A stretch of DNA of 64,000 nucleotides, from positions 15,689,840 through 15,753,839 of the forward strand of contig NC_087070.1 in NCBI RefSeq assembly GCF_963678635.1. Reading direction: 5' to 3'. Positions 45,514 through 57,200 of this stretch are shown here, one piece after another. The position numbers and the translations under genes were made by a program. The stretch is from Symsagittifera roscoffensis. Lineage: Eukaryota > Xenacoelomorpha > Acoela > Convolutidae. The notes under the pieces were generated by a model. The model was given only the letters and a program-made list of their open reading frames with translations, had not been told where the DNA came from and searched no databases. Every line of letters begins with the position of its first letter. The first letter of the stretch is position 1.

Positions 45514-45804
45514 ATGGCCAGGCGTGCAGCAAAAGCCCCACCATAGTGGAACAGTGGAAAGAAGAGTTACAATGCTTTCCGTCAAGTTAAACTTTGGCCA
45601 GCCCATAGTGGAGTGAAGAAAATAGAACAGGGCTGTTTGTTATTTAATGCGCTTCCAGAAGAAAATATTTCTGAAGCGAGAGAGAAAGTTAGACTTGCTA
45701 TAGAAGCAGGAAGTGTTGATATGGGTGACAAGAAAAAAGCAAAAGAACGGAAAAAGCTATCAGAATTACTACACGAATTTACCCGCAAGCAGGAAAAAAA
45801 TTGA
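45514..45804 (+). pseudogene. Coding-like frame with one in-frame stop, unidentified
   Basis: From ATG 45514 a single frame runs 96 codons to TGA 45802-45804, interrupted only by TAG at 45544. The second half is convincingly protein-like (KKIEQGCLLFNALPEEN, then a Lys/Glu-rich helix). The upstream TACATGGTAGCAG could be a 3' splice site, which would place the stop inside an exon and make this a relic. I do not recognise the family. Confidence 0.3.
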
Positions 45805-47520
45805 ACATTAATTAAATGATAAGTACGTCAATGCAGCTCTGCAGAAAAATGTCAAAAGAAGTAAAGAACTGAGTAAATGGATGACCATTATTAGCGAGGA
45901 GTAACAATTAAAGTCAAGGAGCGAGGCTGGAAGTTGTCAGGGTACAGTTCAAAAGGCATGGCTCTAAAAAAGTAACAAAAGTGACTAAACTAAAAGACAA
46001 AGTTTAAAATTAGACCTAAAAACTTCAAACTTGTATCGGATGAAGTTCATAAACAGCCCTTTAAAATTAAATCATTCGCCAAGCGGCAACAAACTTTGAG
46101 TCGAAACCTGTTGAGCCGAAAACCAATCTGTTGTAAAAAATTTCATAAAATTTACGACCAGTCTAAACAGAAACATATAATACGAAACGCATATATATTT
46201 TACTTCGAAATTACTCAAAATGAGTTGGCCTGTCGATATAACATGAACTGTTTTAACATTTAAAAAAAGAACAGCTCAAAATCAGACATGGTAAATTTAA
46301 AAATTGTGAAGTTTCAGTTGTAGTTAAAACTGTTCAAATTGAAAAAAAACCATGGTATAAAAAGTTACCTAAAAAACCCTACCAGATAAAAAGTGCCGTT
46401 TGAAAAAAACGGAAAATCAACCGACAGAAACTAGGACAAAACCACGAAACCGAAAAAAAAATTGAGAAATTTTTTGAAAAGATAACTACAACCTAAAACG
46501 GACTTGCCTTATTTCCTACCTAACTGATAGAAAAGAAAGTGAAGAGCCTGTAGAGATCCTCTAGAAGTAATCCTGTGGACAAAGTTGTTTCCAGGAAAAA
46601 AGTTTAGTACTTGGTTGCAATGCCCTTGCTTATCGCAGGGGTAAAGATCAAGACAGGGACACTAAAAACTCAAAAACATGGCATAGATTGCAGCAAGCAT
46701 TACAAAATTCCACTTTGGGCTAGGATAAGAAAATTTTTCAAGAGTATGTCCTCCTATAGCTCAGATTTTCCAAGTTTTTTACAAAGCGATAGTCTTGTAA
46801 GAGTCTTTTTACTGAGTTGGACAGGATCAACAAACTGTTTTCGGATGATTACATTTTAAGTAATGATGAACTAACTAATTAATGAAATTTACGATTAGAC
46901 TCCAAGCTGTGCCTCATTTTTTGCTCGGTTCGAAATATTATTTTTAACTAAAACCTGAATTATACTTAAATACAATTACTATTTGCAATTATGAAACTTC
47001 AATCAACCCGATGGCATCTAGAAAAAGAACAATCTGGTTTGTGTAAATCATCATACAAATGGGAGTGGAAAATTAAAATTGTGTATAAAAATTGGAAGAT
47101 TTTAATAAAAAATTGAAATTGTTTATACAAAATTCTAAAACACTAAACGCCTGAAAACAGACAATTTGTGCCTAATGGCGATCTACCAAAATGATCTGCA
47201 TTTTGTAAAAGGAATATATAAAGTGATGAAATGTCTGATATGTTTTGGAAACAATTTATTATTATTATGATTATTATTAGGTTCTAATTTTGCAGACTTA
47301 TGTTAAGACTTTGCAGACTTATGTTTAAACTTAGCAGACTCTGACCAGCGTTGCGACTATGAATTTTCGGTTCCAACGCGGATCGATTCAGACTTACTGA
47401 GTCTGAACATAAAACCACGACCTCGACCCGGGTAGTAATCCCCACTAGGAAACCTAATTACAAACCTAACAACGAATGTGTTCAAACCAAGGAACACATT
47501 CAACGACTAGGAGTTCCAGC
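45805..47520. other. AT-rich repeats, no gene seen
   Basis: Holds a GGACAAAGTTGTTTCCAGG dispersed repeat near 46572-46640 (relative near 38073) and a short doublet of ACTTTGCAGACTTATGTT near 47295-47340. The frame at 46611-46859 lies in repeat sequence. Confidence 0.4.
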
Positions 47521-47521
47521 T

Positions 47522-47527
47522 TTTATT
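47522..47527 (-). terminator. Polyadenylation signal candidate for TUBD1
   Basis: AATAAA on the minus strand, ~195 bases after the TUBD1 stop codon. Confidence 0.35.
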
Positions 47528-47720
47528 CAATCTAGTAACGAAAACCGTTCTTTTTTATAGCCATAATATACAAAATCCTAGAACTCAATTCTTGAGGTGG
47601 TCTGAAATTTGAAACGAATTGATACTATTAATTGATTGTATGCCTGAAATTGTTGGATTTTTTTAAAATAGTTTGAAGTCTTCGCGCTAATCAATCAGAA
47701 GATGTTTTTTATCGCAGCTT

Positions 47721-48225
47721 TTATGCCACAGCTTCGTTGTATTCCTGAACAACATTTTGCAACGTGTGAAAAGCTTCATCAAAATCAGTTTTTGTGCATT
47801 CGAAGTTTTCATACCAATGCAGGTAGGCGTTGTGTTCAAACTTGTGCCGTGCAGTACACCAAACTTTATCCAGGTACCTCGAAATTGAAGAACTATTGCT
47901 ACATAAGGACACTGATTGAGACTTCAGGTTAACATCTGATAAAGGAATGCAATCGGCACTGGTCCAAACGTCAAGCCAAAAGGGGTTCCAAGCAACAGGT
48001 TTGAGAAACGACAATCTCTCCTTTACCGAGTCATATTTCAATGCAGAATTCGAGCCACCTCTAAACGCGGCGACACATGCAATACATCGAGATGGGTGCG
48101 TGTAAGAATTGCTCTGATTGTTGTATGAAACACTCGTTTTGTAGATATTGCTGAGCGAATGCAGGATGGATTCTGGCGTCGCAGTACTCGTTGCGCTTTT
48201 CGACACTGAATCCAATCTTGAGAAT
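47721..48225 (-). CDS. TUBD1: TUBD1 exon 8 (C-terminal domain)
   Basis: Acceptor TTATTGTAG ends at 48226. The exon encodes the second half of the intermediate domain (SYTHPSRCIACVAAFRGG) and the C-terminal helices, ending with stop TAA at 47721-47723. The frame is also open upstream into exon 7. Confidence 0.88.
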
Positions 48226-51200
48226 CTACAATAACAAAAAAGGCTTGAAAAAAAACACACTGTTAATTCACTCCAGGTAAGAAGCTTCGATGCAGTTTTC
48301 TCTTATCAAGTGGTGGCTTGAATATGGTACGCTTCAAATTGTATTTCTCCATGGGGAAAACATAGCCAACAGAGAATTAGATAAGAGTCAATGAACGCAA
48401 GTAGACAGAAAAACAAGACTTACTTCGAAGTTTAAAGAAAAACAGACGTTTTTAGATAATTACATTTTAGGTAACGATGAATTAATTAAGTCATCAAAAA
48501 CGGTCAGAAAAAATTGTGTGCAATAAAAATATAAGTTTTATTAGAAACAAACTTCTATACAAATCAAAAACCAAACCAGAAATAGTTTGGCGCAAACTTT
48601 TTTTAAACTTTTTATCTGAAAAATAAACGAAAAAATCCACACGAACTATATAACTGTCTTCACTACGCTCATTGACGCATAAAATGAAAAACAATCAGTC
48701 TGACACAAATAGTCTGAAGCAAAACTTGGTTTTAGAAGCCGATGGGATGATTGAGATCAATATATAACAAGGATAGATGGTTGCTGTGCAAGCATCACAA
48801 AAAAAGTTCGACCAAAAAAATTTAAAAAGCATAATTTTTTTGTAATGTTTTTTGTTCAAAATACCTAATAATGCTATGGATCTGTTACGTTCGCTATTTC
48901 ATGGAGACTAAATACCTGTTTCAGTGGCACCCGATTGATTTTGAATAATTTTGTACCGGAGGTACCGGATAGTTTGTTCAGTGTACATAAATTTCCCGAC
49001 TGTTTTGGTACACTTTTTCATATGAGCCTAAACAAACTACAAACTTTAGGAGTTCTAGCTGGAGAAAAAATACAATTCACACTACCTAAATAAGGGTATT
49101 TCGCTAAGATCATCAACGTTTATTTATCTGCTTTAAAAGGGACATCTCTCGATTTATTGGCAAAGAGTTCAAACCTCAGCGATGGATCGGGACACACACT
49201 CCTAACCAGCTCTGCAATCTCCATTCCGGGTTTCACATTGCGGTACCTGGCAGAACAGTTATTCCCACTCTCTGCGACATCGTCTGTTGGGAAGAGAATG
49301 CCCGCTAAGCTGGAGGCAAAATGTTGATTGATTTGATCAAACCCAACATTCCTGCTACCTTACAGATAGAATTCGAGCTCCGTCCGAGTTTTTTTTTTTG
49401 AGTTTTTGAAATTAAATAACTCAAAAATATTGCTAATCGCAAGCGCATGAGGCAAAAAAGCATAACACAATGTCATTTCAAGAACCTTTTAATTTAAAAC
49501 TCATCGTTCCAATCAACCTATGGTGAGAGAAAACTATTAGATAGGGTATTTTCTCTCACTGTTTCAGGTACCTCGATTTTAGGAAGGCAGTATCATTTTG
49601 AAGCCCACACAGACCTGATGCAGATTCCGAAAATATTCAGATAGTTCAGAAAAAATATACACAGAGGCAAAGCCGAGATTCGCAACACTTACGATACAAC
49701 GAAAACATTGCGTTATAAGATTTTGAAATGAAAAAGAGGAAGTCGATTTTTTTTTGAAAAAGTAAGTTGAAAAAACTAATTGAAGAAAACACTTAGGATA
49801 CAACAAAAACATAGCCTACAGACAGTTGGAAAATAGTCATGAACGCAAGGAAAAAAAATGAATGACCTCAAATCCCTTTGAAATTCAATAAAAATTTAAA
49901 ACTGACACATTTTTGATAAAATTAGCCCAATTTCAGAAAAATAGATCAATAGATGAAGGTTTTATTCCGCTGGAAATCTAAAAATTGAGTTCCACTTTCA
50001 AAACTACAAATTGTTCACATTTTTTTGCGCCATTTCCACGTTCGTACTTAGAATGTGCTATTTACGTAAATTTCAGCAGATAAACTCAATTGAACTCAAA
50101 AAAATGCATATATACCTAAGTGCTTTCATAAATGCATTAATATGTATGAATGCCCATATGTAGTTATTAGAGCATTTAAAAAAAAATCGCCAAGCCCTAT
50201 ATAAAACACATCGAAATAATTTGGGTGTAAGGCCTACACGCCATCCACGAGAGTACATTAGCAAATTTAATATATCTAACTTTCGCTATTCTGAGAAAAA
50301 AAAGGATTAACAGCAAAAAAAGTGTGTTGAAAAATTACAATACCGTTGCTAATCGAAAGGGCAAATAAAGCAAAAACTTTCAAATCAAATGTTTTGCATC
50401 AAATATTTCATGCTTAATTGAAAAAATGATAATTTAAAAATTCTTTTTACTAACGATAAGAGAATGCATTATCTCTGTAGATTAATGGGCTCTTTTTCCT
50501 TCCGAGCCCCCCCCCCCACCTCACTGAAACATGAATTTTATGGTCTAACGTGTGGTTTTACAAGGTTAATTATGAATACCAAATATGTTTGTCATGACCT
50601 ATTAGTCTGCATGACAATTTTCATGACAATCAGACAAAGTGAACAGTAACTTCAAATATAAAAATTTGCAAGTGGGGGGGGGGAAGAAAAAGAGCCGATT
50701 AATGATATATGTAGTAACAAAATATGATTGCTTAATTTTTTATTAAGCCACAAAAATTAATCATATATCGTTACTATTTTTTATTGTGGTGATTCGAAAA
50801 CCTTTGCTGTGATTTCTGCATGTTTTGAAGCTATTATTCTGATTTTTAAAAATTGCTGTTTTTATTCCGTTGCGGAACCTGTAAACTAAACTCCACTTTC
50901 GAAATTAGAAGTGGATCACAATTTCGTAACCTTTACACTTTTACTGTAAAATAGTGGAGTTTGCCTTCCGTTCAACAAAAGAAATGAGCTGAACTTTAAA
51001 AAAACTCAAAAGTCAAACGGCAAGAAATCAAATTGAGCGTGAGCAGATTTTCCTGAAAAACTTTTTCTTGAAAAAAAAAAACAAATCGCCAAGACCTACA
51101 TAAGAGTATTCACTAATTCCATGACTCTTAAACATTCTCAATCCTCATACAAGATAGTGCAGAGAAAGAGATAAAGACAATTACTTGAAAAAATCAAAAT

Positions 51201-54200
51201 TCCACACCTTTGTCTCAGAAAATATTCAAAAACAACAGTCGAAAAACAGAGGTGAAGCAAATCTTTGTGCCATTCGCGATACCGCATAAATACAGCACTG
51301 CAAACTCCCAGACAGAAAATGAACGGAAAGCAAAAGCCCGAAAAAAAGAATTGAAAAAATCCAAAAAAAAACAATGAAACCGAGAAAAAACGGATGGAAA
51401 AATTTTGAACATTTTTCAACTTTCGAAGCAAAAAAAAAGATCAGGTCGAAATATTTTGATTTTTAAGAACAGCTCGAAAGCCACGAATACGGAAAATGTT
51501 TTCTTTTTTTTCAATAACTTCATTTGAAAAAACTATTGAAGATCTACAATGAACTACAGGATAGCTTTATTTGAATTTTCAAGAAATTGAGCATGTCAGC
51601 GCAGCCTGCACTTGAAAGTAACTGTCAACGCAGCCTGCACTTGAAAGTAACTGTCAGCGCAGCCTGAAATTGGAAGTAACTGCAGCACCTTGTAAAAAAA
51701 ATTATTTACAGGAAAAAAAATCTAGTTCCCGATTACAAGTAAACTTATGACAAAAATCGGAAAAAAATCGATTACAAGTGAAAAAAGTCAAAAAAAAACA
51801 CCTACAAAAGTTTCATGTTTGTATTGGATGATATTATTAAATATCCTTTAAAAGCTTTTTGATTAATTTACCAAAAGTAAAAACTGTTTAAGATCAAAAT
51901 AAAACCGAAGCTTTGCAAAGTGAGCCAAAAGCATCAAACCATATAAGGGGCACTTTAAAGAAACGGAAATGAACTGCAGAAAATTAGAGCGAAAAACACG
52001 AATCCACAAAAAATATTTAGCGAAGACATTAAATTGAAAAAATAAGTACGGCCTGAAACCAACTCTACCTCCTGATTACTACCTAAATATAAAGCTGTTA
52101 GTTTTTTGAAATTTCAAGAAAAAGCATGGTAGCAGTCTACATGTGAAACTTACCTTTCGTACACAATTGACCATTTTGTGAAAACAAAACTGTAAAGGGG
52201 TGAGGAAAATGTAGCACCCGGGTGCAACACCTTTGCTGATCGCAAAGGTATTGACGTTAAATTAATTTCAAGATTCTTTTATATAACCATTTTTTAATTA
52301 CCGAATTTGAGGAAATAGGTAATTTTTCATTCAGCCTTTTAAAAAATCACTTTCGACACTTAGGACCCATTTTTACCGCCAGCTCCAGTTTTTTTAGTGG
52401 ACAGCTTAACTTGCCTTACTTTTAGCAAATGAATTGGATTTGACTTTAAACAGAAATCAGTCGTTACACTTTAAAAAAACATTTGAGTGTGAAAAAATTT
52501 TAAGAATTTTCCCGATACAAACCAAATAGCTATAAAAGTAATTTCACTCCGTTCGTTTTTAGATCATTAAGTAGTTTTTCAATGCCACTGAGACCTCTTA
52601 TATCCTTTTTTAAACAAAAACTCGCTTAGATTTTTTGCACATTTGCTTTTTTATTATTGGACAGCGTAATGTGCCTTCCTTTTAGCAAAAAAAAATTAAA
52701 ATGAACTTAGAAAAAAGTCAAACTTCGAAAAATCAAATTTCAGCGTGAATAAATTTTCCGGTGAAAAACCAATATAATCTATATAGTCTTCACTACGTTC
52801 AATGACACTTACAAAATGGGTCATTTGGTATTTTTAAAACTGCTGGGAATTCTTCAAGATTACTTTTCAGTCACCGATCTCTAAAAGAGCTTATTGACTT
52901 GCAACGCATTTATTAAAGCCACCAGCTTCCTTTATTCTCATCGTAGATCAAATTTGCCTTTGTAAGAGGGAGTTTGTAACAACAACGCCCTTCGCCACCA
53001 AAGCAAAGATACAAAACAGCGTTGCAACTAGTTACTTGTGTTTATAAGTGAAAACCAGCTCGACCATTATACTTGTAAAAAAAGTTAAACAGACAAAGCT
53101 GCAAATTCGCAAACACAAAAGAGAAAGCTGCAAAGATTCGGGAGCTTTAAAATGCACAAAAATTCTCATTGATAATTTGTAATGTAATAAACTAAAGGCA
53201 ACCAAAATAACATTGCAGTTGATAAACTAGAATGTATTAAACCAAATTGCAATTAAATTATGCATTTCAAACACCTCGCAAAGTATATGGAGTTGGAAAA
53301 CTACTGAGGAGGGATTTTAATTATTATATTGTTGTAAGAATCAAATAAAGAATTTTTTTCGGTTCATTTAATAAACATCAACTGTGATAACTTATAACTA
53401 ATCAAATGTCAAAGCACATGTGCCTATATTGCTAATGCAGCCTACCAATACAAATTGCTACCAAAGTAGCACTTATCGAAACTAAGATCTACATTACCCG
53501 AGCTGAGGTTTTGTGATTAGCAATGCGACAAAATTTTTGTGTTTCCTGACTGCCACCAAATTTGAAAAATTCCTGACCTTCGCGACCAAAATTCGGTTTT
53601 TCCAAATTTTGCAGATTCGGAGATCTATCAGCGACCGGTGCGACCTATGAAAAATTATACGCGACCAGCACGACAAAAACGTAACCGCTCAACCGAAGAA
53701 AAGTTGAACGCGACTAATTTTTAGACTATAGCGACTAATTTTCAGAATAACGCGACTACTTTCAGACTATAGCGACTAATTTTCAGAATAACGCGACTAC
53801 TTTCAGACTATAGCGACTAATTTTCAGAATAAGATACTTTCACACTATGTCTTCGCAACCATTAAAAAGCTAAGAAAATTGCTTGGATTGCGCATTCTAG
53901 ACTCTCGAACTCTATCTTGCTTGCCTTTTGTAGTTTTGGCAGTGTTTGGTTTTGAATAGCTGCTGCTGTTATCTCCACTTGCACTGCTGTTATCTGTGTT
54001 GAAGTGAGCAAGTTATACAATAGGTGGTGATTTCGACACAAAAAGGTAATAATTATGAGGAAAACTTCAACGAAAAAAAATATCAGATTGAGCTTTTTCT
54101 TTCATATACTGTGACAGAAAACCACTTCTTTGCCACATAGCTGTAAAGGATCTTTCGTTTTTCAATTTCAAACTATTTTCAACTGCTTCGTGAGATCATT

Positions 54201-57200
54201 CAAATAGTTTAAACTCAGAATACATGCAATAAAAACAAGTTGTCCTTTCTTGGTGATTTGCCTAATCGATTTTAATCAAAACACCAACCTAACGCGGTGA
54301 CTAGCGCAAATTTTAGCATACAAATTTTAAAATTGAAAATCGTATCGACTAGCATTAAAATCGAAACAGGTACTGCTATGATAGAGTGGTCCCTCGAAAA
54401 TACCCAGGTCCCTTGAGAATAAGACATCTAGAGCTCTGAAGTCGTTTAATAGTTATAACTTCGCCATTCAGAAAGATAACGCAGAATATTTTCAAACAAA
54501 TTTTAAGTTTCTTTAATTCGTAAAAACTACCCTCTCACCATTTTAATTGAACTTCAAGTTGAAAGATGCATTTCTAGAAAAAAAACAATAATCCGTTGAC
54601 TAGATTATTTTTTATTTCTGAGAAACAATTCTATGAAAATTGTGCTAGTCGATGCATTTTCATGTTTTCAAACTTCTATGCTAGTCGAGCGGTCATCCAA
54701 AATAAACATGAACTAACTTTAATTTTCAGCCTATAATATGACGAGTGCGCCCAAAAATTTTTGTCCGAATAAGAAAAAACATGTTTCTCTAAATTGTATG
54801 ACTTCGCCTGTCTACTCGACATTACCTATAAATATGACAAAAAATTTAGTTTTCACATTATATAAAAAGTGTGCCACCTATTGTATCACTTCACCGATGT
54901 TGAACTTGGGGGCGAATGAGTCATTCTCGAGGAGGATAATCTGGTCTGAAGTGGTGGTCAAGTGGGTGCAACAGAGGAGACTGTTGTAACACTGCATCGG
55001 GTTCTCGCCCACAGACAGAGGAGCCACTACCACTGACACTATGTACCTAAAAACATTTCTAAATTAAGTTTCTAAATAGAGGTGGAGCTGCACTTCTCAA
55101 CCTTCAGCTGAAAAAAAGTGTTAGCTGCTGATTGAGTGTCTTGAACAAACACCTGATATCAACTTAGGCACCAGAACAACAATAATAAAACGATACTTTG
55201 TTCTAAAATTTATTGTTCTTCGTGAAAATGATTGGATGCCAATTGAATTTCGGTCATTAAGTTAATCAGTTTCAATCGCTGTTCAAATTTTTTTCTCTTA
55301 AATCCAAATATTGATTTATTTTTTCCGCAGGAAAATCTACCTTTTACACTTAACTAAACACGTTTGTCTCAAATAAATTTCATTTTGAGGAAACATTTCG
55401 AGAATCACAAACAAAAGCGTTTATTCATCACAGAGGCGAAGCGGACCACTTGCGATACAAAAGAAAGTAAGAAATAACGTTACAAAAGTTAGGCAAACCT
55501 TAATTTTCGTATGTCTCAATAGAAGACAACTAGAGGCCCAGCTAAAGCTGAAGGCACGTATTTATTATTTTTTGAAACCAAAATCTCTGATTTGGCAGGA
55601 CAGTTTTTGCGAAAACCTAAAATGAAGGCTTTTTCGAAAGCTGTAGACAGAGGGGGAAAATAAAAAAAGACTAAGAGAGTATGCAGGCACACCGGAAGGT
55701 GAGCGGTCTTTCCATTGGTACCTTTTTAAAAAAACCAGTTCAATAGTTTTGAGAAAAACTAAAAATTTCGCAAAAATTAAAAGAAAAATCCAAAACGACT
55801 AAAAAACTATCCCATACATTTTCAAAAAACCTGTTTCTATCAAACAGGAATTCCAGGTAAACATGCCGAGCAAAACACTTGAAATTTAAATAATTGCAAG
55901 CGTAATTACCAACGGGAAAAAATTACGAAGCGGAAATAAATCCGGAAAACTTTGAGCAGACACCAGTTGAGGCAGAAAAAAAAAGATTTCATGAAAAACT
56001 TTAAAAAGTTTCAAGTCCCTACAATGAAAGTACAAGGTCCCTGCATTGAAGCTTCAATGAACAACACTTGCATCTACCAAGATACTATGCTTGTAGCACA
56101 AAAAACAATCAGTGATTTGCCAACTAAGCCGACAAAATTTGAGCAGATAAACGATTATCCGACAAATCGATTTTTACCGAAAAATTTCAATTGCATACAT
56201 GCTGAAAAAAAAAAGATCCGGCCAACATTCGAAGGCCAGAGATTAGGGTGCGAAGGCGACGGCGTTACTTCTAGGCCAAGGGTGAAGCAACCTGCAAGTT
56301 CATAAGATTGAATAATAAAGCATGTTGAAAATGTGCAAGAAAAGTTGTTTAAGGAAAAACAGTCTAGTTCCCGATTACACGACAGTTGCTCTCGCAAAAG
56401 TCATAAGGCAATTTCATCGAGCGCTACCTATGCAGACAAAGCTAGACGATTGTTAAACCGCAAACAAATTATCACAAAACATTTTCAGCTATGAAGTTTT
56501 AGAAATCGAAGTTTCCCCCTTCTGAAATACCCAAGAAGCCTTAAGTCTATTTTTGGCCTTAAAAAGACACAAGGAAGGCAAATCAGCCAATATTTTACAA
56601 AAAATAATTTAGCGAAAACATTTTGTTCGAAGAAACTCGCTGAACAGAAAAAAGTAAAACGGGAAAAATTATACAAACTTCCTAAAAAAACAGGAACGAA
56701 CCAAACATAGCAAACGCACACATATCCAACAGACAGTAGGAAAAAAGTCATGAACTTTAGGAAACAGAAAATAAACATACTGACTTGTTTTTTGAAAAAA
56801 ACTTCAACTTCCGAGTTTTAGAAAAAACATGGCCTTGAAGCTCTTTGAATTTCAAGAACAATTTGTGATCAACACTTTTGATAAAATTATCCAAATTTGA
56901 AAAAAAAATAGATAAATAGACAAAAATTTTATTCCGTTGGAAAATCTGATTTTTATCTTCCAATTTGCAATGTAGAAGACGATCATGTCTTTCGTGACAT
57001 TTACTTTTTAGCAGTTCGATGGTAGACTTTGCCCTTATTTTCAACAAAGAAAATGAAGTGAAGCTAAAAAGAAATGAAAAGTCAAACCGCAAAAAAATCA
57101 AATTTTAGAGTGAATAAATAAACGGTCTTGAAGCTCATAGAAAATGATAAAAAATTTGTGATTGACATTTGTTTGATAAAATTAACCCAATTGGAGAAAA

